43,583 bases of DNA from a virus, in the IMG/VR virus record IMGVR_UViG_3300031788_000039, positions 1-43,583 of that record; one strand, given 5' to 3'. A program made the position numbers and the translations under genes. Below, piece by piece: positions 13,160 to 20,500 of this stretch. How positions within the stretch are numbered: position 1 is the stretch's first letter; each line of letters starts with the position of its first letter. The notes below the pieces were generated by a model that was given only the letters and a program-made list of their open reading frames with translations, searched no databases and was not told where the DNA came from.

Positions 13160-13608
13160 GCGCCCGCCCCTTTCTTCTCTCAGACACCACTGTTGAGGCG
13201 TCTATGCTGGGAATTGCTGAGTTCAAACGGCTCTTGTCCCTGGGTGGTGTCTGAGCTCCTGTCGTCAAAGGTGAAGACGGCGCAGGAAATTTGGGGACTG
13301 CCCAAGCCGAAACGAGTTCTCAACGCGGCCAGCCTCCGATCCGGCGGGAAAGACGGGAGCCTTAAAGCCGGGATGACGGTAAATACCGCTCCCGGTGGTG
13401 CGTGCTGGCCTGTTTCGATCTGACCGTTGGCTTTGTGAGTTTCCCGGCAAAGCCCGCTGCGTAACGGGAAATCCTGGGACCAATTTGCAAGGTGATACTT
13501 GATTCTTCTGTAAAGGAACGGATATGCTGTTTCCGTTCGCTCTGCGTCAAAGGTTCAAGCGAATCACGGGGCCGGATGATTGGTCGTCATCGCGGCCCTC
13601 TTTTTTGC
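13160..13608 (+). ncRNA. Candidate large structured noncoding RNA (about 450 nt)
   Basis: No convincing ORF exists on either strand, but perfect helices cover the stretch on the plus strand. Pairs are 13180-13190 with 13244-13254 (11 bp); 13291-13295 with 13300-13304; 13308-13313 with 13412-13417 and, inside it, 13327-13333 with 13404-13410 (7 bp); 13354-13360 with 13388-13394 (7 bp). Further pairs are 13429-13435 with 13448-13454 (7 bp), whose loop 13440-13446 pairs with 13465-13471 (7 bp pseudoknot), and 13516-13522 with 13532-13538 (7 bp). An intrinsic terminator closes it. It did not match tmRNA, RNase P, a group I core or a riboswitch that I know. Boundaries are approximate. Confidence 0.65.
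13568..13606 (+). terminator. Strong intrinsic terminator ending the structured RNA
   Basis: GGGCCG and GATGA (13569-13579 region) pair with TCATC and CGGCCC (13587-13598) with one bulged G. TCTTTTTT follows. The T run exists only on the plus strand, so it ends a plus-strand transcript rather than the tail operon that converges from the right. It is the main proof that 13160-13600 is transcribed rightwards. Confidence 0.85.
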
Positions 13609-13640
13609 GCCGTAAGAGTAGCCCCGGAGAATCGCGTCTG

Positions 13641-14024
13641 TCAAATGAGCGGATACAACTGGTTTAGTTCGTCCCTGCGCGCAGAGCACCCGCATTCAAA
13701 CCCCAGACTCGTCACCAGCGCCTTGAACACGATCCCTCCCACCGCCAGATTCCGCTCGATGACATCACCTATCCCCCGGTCCCCCGACTCCGCCATGTCG
13801 GCCAGCGCGAGCGCCCCGGCTTTCCACTCCTCTCTCGGCACCGGCTTTAAGGGGACGGGAGCGGGCCGGGGCGGGGGATTGGCGAAATAACCGCGAGGGC
13901 ATTTCTCTGATTCTGCGTGTTCCCGAATATCCGCGCCGTCTTCAGGGCAAGGACATGTGCCTGAGCACTTCTTTTTTTGCTCGATATCGCATTGCAGGCA
14001 GATTATTAAAAGTGCGTGGTTCAT
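13641..14024 (-). CDS. Cys-containing late protein at the end of the tail operon
   Basis: Encodes 127 residues from MNHALLIICLQCDIEQ at 14024 (TGATG overlap). Cys cluster in KKKCSGTCPCPED and SEKCPRGYF. A Pro-rich link (NPPPRPAPVPLKPVP) leads to a helical C-terminus ending GFECGCSARRDELNQLYPLI. That C-terminal CGC-RR-LN pattern recurs in uncharacterised phage late proteins. It is the last gene of the minus-strand virion operon. A zinc-binding or tail-tip accessory role is possible but not shown. Confidence 0.6.
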   Translation of the reverse strand: MNHALLIICLQCDIEQKKKCSGTCPCPEDGADIREHAESEKCPRGYFANPPPRPAPVPLKPVPREEWKAGALALADMAESGDRGIGDVIERNLAVGGIVFKALVTSLGFECGCSARRDELNQLYPLI

Positions 14025-15022
14025 CAGAAATATGGCACCATCGTGATCGTCCCCCCGTAGAACCACCATCTAAAAGTCGAAGCCGTTTCAGTGTTCTGGA
14101 GGACAATCGAATCGGTGCAATTCGCGTTTCCCGATGTCACAACGAAAGCAGAATCTGTGAACCAAGTGTTTCCAGAATTTGTATTGTCTGGAAAAACACT
14201 CCCGCTGAAAGGCGCGTTGCCGGCCGAACCCGTTCCGAATCCGCATCTGTTGGTCCACTCCAATCCCAATGCGGAATGTGTTGGCGGAGGCGGATCAGAT
14301 GGAAGATACAGTTGCGGCCCTCCTGATCCAAGATAATAAGAATAAATACAGCATGACGACGAACCGCACGGCCTGGCCCCCAACTGGTTATCGATTCCGT
14401 TTAACTGAAGGTTGTACGTTCCGTCGAGTGACCCAATGGGATAACCAGACCCTGCGATGTGCCCGGTGCCGCCAGTCCATCCGGCAAAGGTGCACATATA
14501 TCCCTGCGGGGTCGTTTGGCTGAGGCTGTCGCAGCATCCACAGTGATAGCACACTGGGCAGTCAGTATTGGCGCAACTGTTGGTGCTCCCACTGACCTTG
14601 GACATTGCTGCATTTGTTGGCGTAAGCCCCGATGTCGAAGCGATCGTTGCAAGCGTGAAGCATGGCCCCAAGCTCGGATAAAAAACAGTATCTCCCGCCC
14701 CTACTCCGCTCGGAACGTCCTGAGGCCGTGCATAAAGCGTCATTGTTCCACCGCAGCACGGCGACAGCCCCAGCGCCCCACAGCAGCACGGATCGCTCGC
14801 CCCGGCGACGACGATGCCGTTACTGCGGACCTTGATAGCCCCAGCACTGCTCACTTGGATGCCGTTGCCCGCATTCGTCGCGTCGACGCCGCCGCGCCAT
14901 CGGTTCGGCATCCAGCGGTTGCGACGGGCCGGGAACGTCGGGGCGCGGCGGGGATGCCGGACCTTGCCGCATGTCGGGCAGTAGTCGGGGGCGATGATTT
15001 TGCGGGGCGGGGCGAAGATCAT
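14024..15022 (-). CDS. Cysteine-rich tail or fibre protein
   Basis: Encodes 332 residues from MIFAPPRKIIAPDYCPTCGK at 15022 (ATGA overlap). More than 20 Cys occur in clusters: PCCCGALGLSPCCGG, NTDCPVCYHCGCCDS, SSSCCIYSYY. The middle and C-terminus are Gly/Ser/Thr-rich and beta-like (GNAPFSGSVFPDNTNSGNTW). Base composition is lower in GC than in the neighbouring tail genes. Its position at the distal end of the tail operon suits a receptor-binding or fibre protein; zinc or disulphide stabilisation is inferred. No family was recognised. Confidence 0.55.
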   Translation of the reverse strand: MIFAPPRKIIAPDYCPTCGKVRHPRRAPTFPARRNRWMPNRWRGGVDATNAGNGIQVSSAGAIKVRSNGIVVAGASDPCCCGALGLSPCCGGTMTLYARPQDVPSGVGAGDTVFYPSLGPCFTLATIASTSGLTPTNAAMSKVSGSTNSCANTDCPVCYHCGCCDSLSQTTPQGYMCTFAGWTGGTGHIAGSGYPIGSLDGTYNLQLNGIDNQLGARPCGSSSCCIYSYYLGSGGPQLYLPSDPPPPTHSALGLEWTNRCGFGTGSAGNAPFSGSVFPDNTNSGNTWFTDSAFVVTSGNANCTDSIVLQNTETASTFRWWFYGGTITMVPYF

Positions 15023-15345
15023 GAGCAGTTGTTCTGAGTTGCAAACTCGTCGAATGCGAACGCAATCGTCAGGGTGTTCGAGTTGCCGGTGTCGTAAAAG
15101 GCCAGCCCATAAGTGGCGGGGTGAGTGCAGGCGCAATTGACGACGCGGCAAGGGGAGCCGATCACGTTCGTCGTGCTGCTGCTGATCTGGGTTTTGTTGT
15201 CCAACAGATACACGTCGTAGGTATAGGCGCACTGCGCGGTCGAGGTTCCGGCCGATCCTTGGTGATTCTGCAATCGCACCATGAATGCGCCGGGTGAAGA
15301 CTCGTGCTTTGGCGCGCGTACATCGTCGTATCCCTGGCGTTCCAT
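15019..15345 (-). CDS. Hypothetical tail protein (108 residues)
   Basis: Starts MERQGYDDVRAPKHESSPG at 15345 (TGATG overlap). It is beta-rich with three Cys (SPCRVVNCACTHPATYG), and the end overlaps the Cys-rich gene. It lies between the large tail-tip gene and the Cys-rich protein, so a tail-tip component is likely. No family was recognised. Confidence 0.55.
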   Translation of the reverse strand: MERQGYDDVRAPKHESSPGAFMVRLQNHQGSAGTSTAQCAYTYDVYLLDNKTQISSSTTNVIGSPCRVVNCACTHPATYGLAFYDTGNSNTLTIAFAFDEFATQNNCS

Positions 15346-17462
15346 CAGGCGTACCCCGCTAAGACTTCCATCTCCGGCCCCTGAGGCTCGCCACCTTCGG
15401 ACGGCGGCGCTCGCCAGGTGATGCTGGTGATGATCGCGCCGATCTGCGCGGTGTCGTCCCCTGATTGATACACGTCGAGGATCTGACCGACCATATAACC
15501 CCACGGCTGAAACGTCTTCCAGGTGATGCGGGCGCGGGCGCGGTCGTTGGTATACCGATTGATAACCCCCGCCATGATCTGCTGGAGGCGGGGAATGTCG
15601 TTGCGGATTTCGATCGGCTTGCCCTGATTACTGCTGGCGATGGAGACGAGAGTCCCGGTGGAGTCGGTGTCAACAATGGTGCCGTCCTTAACCAGCCACA
15701 TCTCGGCTTCGTTGTCCTCAATGATCATCTCCGATCCGTCGCCGGCCGCCATATTCGAGGGCACCTGCCACACGACCCCCATCCGGTGATCGGATTCGAT
15801 CGCGATCGTCAGGACCGTCTGAGTCCAGTCGAATGCCACAACGGGCGTTCCGTCGGCGCGCACGTTCACGGTGGTTTCGAGCTGCGCCGCCGTCCACTGA
15901 TTCTTTGCCTTCCGGTGGTTCGGTGAAGAATGAATCCACGCGCCCCAATTCGCGCCATGCGGCGAAACGCCATGCCCATAATGCTCGGCCTGAATGTAGC
16001 CAGTCCAGAATGGCACGACGTCTTTGCTATAGAGCCACGCGATTGGCGGGCTCGTGTCCGGCTGGGATTCGCCGTCGGTGTTGTCGGTTGGCGGGTTCTT
16101 CGTGTAATCGAATCCCTGTTGCAGCGGAATCCACGGCAGCGTTCTCCTCACGACGGTCTGATAATCCGCGGCCTGCTGCACCTTCCCCTGATAGTCCGTT
16201 GCGAGGTTCCATGCGCCGCCATCCAGATCCCAATCCGAAGGCGCGCCGAACGCCTGGTAGACGTCGCGGTACTTCTCCCGCCGGCGCACATAGTCAGCGT
16301 TGACCGGATCGGAGATTCCGTTGGCGCTGATGTAATCGCTCTCAAGGGAATCAGACCAGAGGTTTTCGAGGGAGCCGCTATTGGCGTCCGAGTCCCCGCC
16401 CACGGCATTGTCACCGTAGAGCGTCCCGCAGACCACGATCCGCTTGCCCAAAACCTTCACCATGTCCACGCGCTTCGCCGCGGATGAGACGATGGTCGTC
16501 TTGCTGAGGTCGATCTGATTTGTGCGGTTGATGCTGATCTTATTCGGGTTGGCCGGCATCGTCGCATCGCCAAAGGTTGTCGCGGCGGAGCTGAGCGCGA
16601 ACACGTTGACCTGAAAGCCCTCGGCGTTGCCCGCGTCGTCCGCCGGCGAGTATTGCACGTTGAAATCGACGCCCGCCTGGGGGTCGATCAGCATCTTCAG
16701 AACTTCGGCCGCCGTCGCGGTCTGGGGCATATCGATCGAGTCAGTGATAGCGTCAAGCACATCGGTCTGGCCGACGATGAACCACGCCGGGCCATCGTCC
16801 TGCTGTACCCAATTATTGAGGATGTATTCGGCATACTGCTCGCGCGTCCAGAGTTGGCCGGGGTCGCCCTCCCACGCCGGCGACGTGCCCCCATAGTAAT
16901 AATCGCCGCTCCCATCCGGCCCCGAGGCGTTGCCGACGAGCATCCCGCGCTTGTCTCGCTTGTTCATCGCAGGTACCCAACCGACCGTGTTGTAATCGCC
17001 TGAATCCTCATCCCAGAACACCGACTCGCTGATCCTGATCCGCTGGAGCGTTCGCAGGGGGTCTGTCGCGAGATAGGTGATGCGGCCGGCCGCGATCGGG
17101 TTGCCCATGCTGTCAACGCCGCCAAGCAATTCCTTTGACGGCGCCTCGACCTGAAAGACCGCCTGGGGCTGCGGCTTGCCGTTCTGATCGAAGAAACTCA
17201 CTCGCACCCACCAGCCCGTCAGATCGATCGAGGTGTAGACCCCAAAGTTGGTATCGGCCGCCTGTTTCACGTTGGGGCCATAGATGTACGCGAAAATCAG
17301 CTCGCTCGGCTGCACCGATGAGGCGTTGATCGTCATGGATATACACTGGAGGTGCGGGCTTGGAATCCAGCCGTCTCCCCATGTCTGCTGCAGCTCGATG
17401 AGCGGCGCGACGTATTTGAAGGGCAGGCTGATTGGGGCGCTTCCGATGATGGTTTGGCTCAC
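15345..17462 (-). CDS. Large tail-tip / baseplate hub-like protein
   Basis: Encodes 705 residues, starting at the GTG at 17462 that overlaps the previous stop. The product begins SQTIIGSAPISLPFKYVAPL. An in-frame ATG at 17753 would overlap the upstream gene by almost 300 bases. Segments such as VQDDGPAWFIVGQTDVLDAI and the late part GYMVGQILDVYQSGDDTAQI resemble hub proteins that cap the tail tube. Size and position, several genes after the tape measure, fit the central tail-tip protein (lambda J or gp27-like role). No catalytic motif was seen. Confidence 0.6.
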   Translation of the reverse strand: MSQTIIGSAPISLPFKYVAPLIELQQTWGDGWIPSPHLQCISMTINASSVQPSELIFAYIYGPNVKQAADTNFGVYTSIDLTGWWVRVSFFDQNGKPQPQAVFQVEAPSKELLGGVDSMGNPIAAGRITYLATDPLRTLQRIRISESVFWDEDSGDYNTVGWVPAMNKRDKRGMLVGNASGPDGSGDYYYGGTSPAWEGDPGQLWTREQYAEYILNNWVQQDDGPAWFIVGQTDVLDAITDSIDMPQTATAAEVLKMLIDPQAGVDFNVQYSPADDAGNAEGFQVNVFALSSAATTFGDATMPANPNKISINRTNQIDLSKTTIVSSAAKRVDMVKVLGKRIVVCGTLYGDNAVGGDSDANSGSLENLWSDSLESDYISANGISDPVNADYVRRREKYRDVYQAFGAPSDWDLDGGAWNLATDYQGKVQQAADYQTVVRRTLPWIPLQQGFDYTKNPPTDNTDGESQPDTSPPIAWLYSKDVVPFWTGYIQAEHYGHGVSPHGANWGAWIHSSPNHRKAKNQWTAAQLETTVNVRADGTPVVAFDWTQTVLTIAIESDHRMGVVWQVPSNMAAGDGSEMIIEDNEAEMWLVKDGTIVDTDSTGTLVSIASSNQGKPIEIRNDIPRLQQIMAGVINRYTNDRARARITWKTFQPWGYMVGQILDVYQSGDDTAQIGAIITSITWRAPPSEGGEPQGPEMEVLAGYA

Positions 17463-18235
17463 TGGACGCCCTCCGGTGGATTGCCTGGCCACGATTGAAC
17501 GCCAAGGGGGGCGGACGGGCCGGCAGTGACCGCCGTGGCTGAGAGAACGGTGCCGGGGGTGGAATAGACGTAGGACGGCCCTGCGATGAGCCTGGCGGTC
17601 TGTAATTGCACTTTGACGACCGTTCCGGCGGTCTGGGCGGGCAGGTTGAAGACCAGCACCTGCAAATCGCTCCCGCCGATGGGCATGGCCTGGGTGACGG
17701 TCGGGGAGCCATTTGGAGGCGTCGTGCCGTCCGTGGTGTATGCGATGGCCCATTCCGTCGCCGCGTTCACCCCGTCCGCGTCGGAGTAGTAATAGGCGAC
17801 GATCTGGATCACGCCCCCGCCCAGGACGATCAGCGAGGCGTTTGTCGGAGCGCTGGGCGGCGTCGGCAGGAGCGCCCCGCCGCTGATGACCATCGTGAGG
17901 TAATTCTCGCCGCCGGGCCCGAGGGGCAGAAATCCACTGTCGAGCACCCCGTCAAAAAGGCTGACAGACAGGAAATAGGTGCCGTCGGCGAAGGTGCCCG
18001 AGGGGGCAAATGCGAGGGTCAAGTTGGTCGCCGTGGGGGTCGTTCCGGCCACGGGCGGGGTGCCGGTGGTCCACCAGAAGCGATAGACGGCTGGATTGAA
18101 GACGCGATACAGGCCGCGGGCGCTGGCCTTGAAGAGAGAATTGATCAGGGCTGGGGGGAAAAACACCCTGCGGCGCAGCACCTCGGGCTCATCTTCCGCG
18201 ATCAGGGGTCGATAGGGACGTGGGAGCCAGGCCAT
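17459..18235 (-). CDS. Tail protein with immunoglobulin/FN3-like region
   Basis: Encodes 258 residues. The N-terminal 50 residues are basic (FFPPALINSLFKASARGLYR). The remainder is beta-sandwich-like with repeated Ser/Thr/Gly strands (PPSAPTNASLIVLGGGVIQI and PSAPLGVQSWPGNPPEG) in fibronectin-III style. It lies directly upstream of the tail-tip protein, whose start overlaps its stop. It is probably a virion surface or tip protein. Identity unknown. Confidence 0.5.
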   Translation of the reverse strand: MAWLPRPYRPLIAEDEPEVLRRRVFFPPALINSLFKASARGLYRVFNPAVYRFWWTTGTPPVAGTTPTATNLTLAFAPSGTFADGTYFLSVSLFDGVLDSGFLPLGPGGENYLTMVISGGALLPTPPSAPTNASLIVLGGGVIQIVAYYYSDADGVNAATEWAIAYTTDGTTPPNGSPTVTQAMPIGGSDLQVLVFNLPAQTAGTVVKVQLQTARLIAGPSYVYSTPGTVLSATAVTAGPSAPLGVQSWPGNPPEGVQ

Positions 18236-18238
18236 CGG

Positions 18239-18715
18239 TTATCCGCCGATCTCTTCAATTTCGACGCCGCCGCTGATGTTCGCAGTGCCGCTCAGGGTGC
18301 TCAATATCTCGAAAACGAACGCCTCCGAAGGCCCGACGATGGGGCACCCCTTGTCATCCCAGCCAGAGCGGTAGCCGTTGTAAATGTGATCGCCGGACTC
18401 CTCGAGGATGACGGCCGTCCCTCCGGTTGTCGCCTTGGTGGTATTGTTGGCGAGCGCGGTTGCGGAAGGGGCGGCATCGCCGGGATCGAGCTTCTGGAGG
18501 CTCGGGGTCGTGCCGCCAGATCCATCCGTTACCGTCGCCGGCAGGAACCGGCATCGGGTTGCGACCGACTGGCTCGTCGCCAAGGTGGTGGTGGAGCATC
18601 CCCACCAGCAGCGGATGATGCGCACGATCTTTCCGGCTGCGCCTTTGATTTCGAGCAAATCCTGCGCTGCCGAAACTGCCACTGATTCAAAACTGACCCT
18701 GTATCTTCGACCCAT
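18239..18715 (-). CDS. Hypothetical tail protein (158 residues)
   Basis: MGRRYRVSFESVAVSAAQDL opens a beta-rich protein that looks familiar from phage tail regions in metagenomes, though unnamed. GGAGAATCATC precedes the ATG. It ends with the acidic tail GGVEIEEIGG. Its small size and place between two beta-rich tail genes suggest a tail or tip subunit. Confidence 0.5.
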   Translation of the reverse strand: MGRRYRVSFESVAVSAAQDLLEIKGAAGKIVRIIRCWWGCSTTTLATSQSVATRCRFLPATVTDGSGGTTPSLQKLDPGDAAPSATALANNTTKATTGGTAVILEESGDHIYNGYRSGWDDKGCPIVGPSEAFVFEILSTLSGTANISGGVEIEEIGG

Positions 18716-18727
18716 GATGATTCTCCG

Positions 18728-19405
18728 TTAAACGAGTCCGTTCCATTGCCATTGAAGCATATTCAGGATCGAGGGCGCCGACGCCGACGATGCCCCGATT
18801 GTTCGCTTCACCCAGACGTTGACGCTCGCCCCGGCCGCGATGCTGGACCATGCCAGAACGTGCGTGTCGGTTGAAGTGTAGGGGGTGTAAAAATTCGTGC
18901 CATCCAGGCTGATCGACAGTTCCGCATACCCGCTGGCGGTGTTGTCGATCCACATCAGCGCGCTGGTGATGATGCCGGCGGTCGAGTTGTGCAGGGTGTA
19001 TTCGGTGGTCGTCACCAGCCCGGCCAGCGCGTCGGCGGCCGCGACATCCGCCGGCCCGACGTTGTTGTACGAATCCACCAGCGCGATCGCCGCCTGAGCC
19101 GATCCGGGCAGATAGGCGGGATAGGCGAGGATGTTGAGCCAGCATGAGGCGTCAGTGCCGTCTTCAAGCAGAAACGCGCCGCCGGCCGAGACATTGACCG
19201 CCGGGCCGGGGATTGATGAGCCAGGGGCCTGCCACGCCACCTGCGATCCGGTCGAGGAAATCAGCAAGCCTTGCCCGGGGCCGTTGCGGGCGGCAGCGCC
19301 GGTGACGACGATCCCCGGCATCGTGCCGATAATGCGCAGTCCGCCCACATCCGAGCCGCTGAGCTGCAATCGAAGGCCGTTGTTTCGTGTTCCGGGGGCT
19401 GCCAT
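18728..19405 (-). CDS. Beta-rich tail protein (225 residues)
   Basis: Starts MAAPGTRNNGLRLQLSGSD at 19405, overlapping the stop of the 53-residue gene (TGATG); a longer in-frame ORF is rejected. The sequence is Gly/Ala/Ser-rich, and LSISLDGTNFYTPYTSTDTH suggests a jelly-roll or collagen-free fibre fold. It is probably a tail or fibre component. No family recognised. Confidence 0.5.
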   Translation of the reverse strand: MAAPGTRNNGLRLQLSGSDVGGLRIIGTMPGIVVTGAAARNGPGQGLLISSTGSQVAWQAPGSSIPGPAVNVSAGGAFLLEDGTDASCWLNILAYPAYLPGSAQAAIALVDSYNNVGPADVAAADALAGLVTTTEYTLHNSTAGIITSALMWIDNTASGYAELSISLDGTNFYTPYTSTDTHVLAWSSIAAGASVNVWVKRTIGASSASAPSILNMLQWQWNGLV

Positions 19406-19566
19406 CAGACTTCTCTCCACAGAACGATCGAAACGGTGCATCCGCTCGCCTGCATGTCGCGAAGGTGCATCTGCAATTCCGCCTCGGGGTCGTGGTGATC
19501 GTGATCGTGCCTGAGCGCCCTGACGTGATAATCTCCCCGCTGGTCAAAATACAGGATGACGTACAT
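19405..19566 (-). CDS. Small His-rich protein (53 residues)
   Basis: The ATG at 19566 stands four bases after a strong AGGAGG ribosome site, and the TGA overlaps the next ATG. The product starts MYVILYFDQRGDYHVRALRH and contains a HDHDHH cluster, a probable metal site. It is conserved in frame between tail genes, so it is likely translated. Function unknown. Confidence 0.6.
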   Translation of the reverse strand: MYVILYFDQRGDYHVRALRHDHDHHDPEAELQMHLRDMQASGCTVSIVLWREV

Positions 19567-19574
19567 CGATCCTC

Positions 19575-20120
19575 CTATGCCGCCGCGAAGGTGATCTTCT
19601 GCGTCGAGTTGTTGAAGGTGTATGTGAAGTCGGGCGCATCGGGGATTCGCACGATCAATTCAGAGCCGAGCGCGAGCGCCGTCCCCGCGTTGCCGCCGGC
19701 GTCGAGCGGAATCACCTGCCATGCGTAAGTGCTCAGATCGTCGAGCATCCCCGTCTGAATCGAATAATTCCACATGCTCGGCGAGTCGGCCACGGTGGCG
19801 ATCGTCACCCAGGAGCCGCCGTTCTCCTGCTGCTGCACCTGATAGCGGGACACGTCGCCTATGCTTCTCACCCATTCGATCGTGCGCGTCGCCGGATAAC
19901 CTGCCGGGGGAGTCGCAGGTAGCGCGCTTGAGTTGCTGTCGATGCAATCAACGACGGCCTGTTCGCCGAATTCCAGTAGGAACGTCCACCGCCCGGACAT
20001 GCTCACGCCCTGATAGACGCCGTCGAGATACCAAAAATAATAGACCGGCGCAGAGAGGGTGCTGACCGCCGTCACTACGACGGTGTTCACGCTGGTCGAT
20101 GCTGAGAGGGTGGTGCTCAT
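19575..20120 (-). CDS. Minor tail protein with FN3-like domain
   Basis: Encodes 181 residues. The segment ATRTIEWVRSIGDVSRYQVQ and the strand pattern after it (GGSWVTIATVADSPSMWNYS) are typical of a fibronectin-III fold, preceded by an Ig-like strand region (VYYFWYLDGVYQG). Its start overlaps the previous stop (ATGAG). Such domains decorate phage tails. Confidence 0.55.
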   Translation of the reverse strand: MSTTLSASTSVNTVVVTAVSTLSAPVYYFWYLDGVYQGVSMSGRWTFLLEFGEQAVVDCIDSNSSALPATPPAGYPATRTIEWVRSIGDVSRYQVQQQENGGSWVTIATVADSPSMWNYSIQTGMLDDLSTYAWQVIPLDAGGNAGTALALGSELIVRIPDAPDFTYTFNNSTQKITFAAA

Positions 20121-20500
20121 ACGACGGTGACGAATTTAATATCGACGGTCACGTAAACGCCAGAGTATCCGCCCGAAATAACGCCCTTCTTCACAGGCTG
20201 GCCTATGTGCGTCGGGATGATGTTGGCGTAGGCGTCACCGAAATCGTCGATCAGTGTGCAGAGAGCACCTTGGCAGGCCATCAGGCCCTTCCAGAAGGTT
20301 TGGGCGTAAGCGTCGCTCGCGGCGAAGTATTCAGCTCGCCCTGTGCCTTCTGAGTCGCCCTTGCCCAGCGTGATCGCGCCGACGCCGTTGATGCCGGGAA
20401 CCTGCCATGTCGCAACGCGCGTGCGGGTGGGCGGCGGCACTCCGCGCCAGAAGAGGAAGTTGACGACGGTTCCGGGGGCTGCTGGGGTTAAGGATGGCAT
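20117..20500 (-). CDS. Minor tail protein following the tape measure
   Basis: Encodes 127 residues with a TAATG coupling to the tape-measure stop. The segment WQVPGINGVGAITLGKGDSE and the end VYVTVDIKFVTVV suggest a compact beta domain. In siphophages the first genes after the tape measure are distal-tail and tip proteins. That role is inferred from order only. Confidence 0.5.
   Translation of the reverse strand: MPSLTPAAPGTVVNFLFWRGVPPPTRTRVATWQVPGINGVGAITLGKGDSEGTGRAEYFAASDAYAQTFWKGLMACQGALCTLIDDFGDAYANIIPTHIGQPVKKGVISGGYSGVYVTVDIKFVTVV

Noticed and set aside
13154-13423. 89-codon plus-strand ORF in the structured RNA region
   Set aside because: No ribosome site and no recognisable protein character. 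The bases are better explained by long complementary helices.
13362-13550. 62-codon minus-strand ORF in the structured RNA region
   Set aside because: Same helices explain the sequence, and it faces against the terminator direction without its own signals.
13180-13600. tmRNA, RNase P RNA or group I intron
   Set aside because: The diagnostic elements (T-arm and tag reading frame, GAGGAAAGTC and ACAGAA core, or the P/Q/R/S core) were not found.
15345-17753. Extended 802-residue tail-tip protein
   Set aside because: The first 97 residues are His/Arg-rich shadow of the upstream gene. The GTG at 17462 is coupled to its stop.
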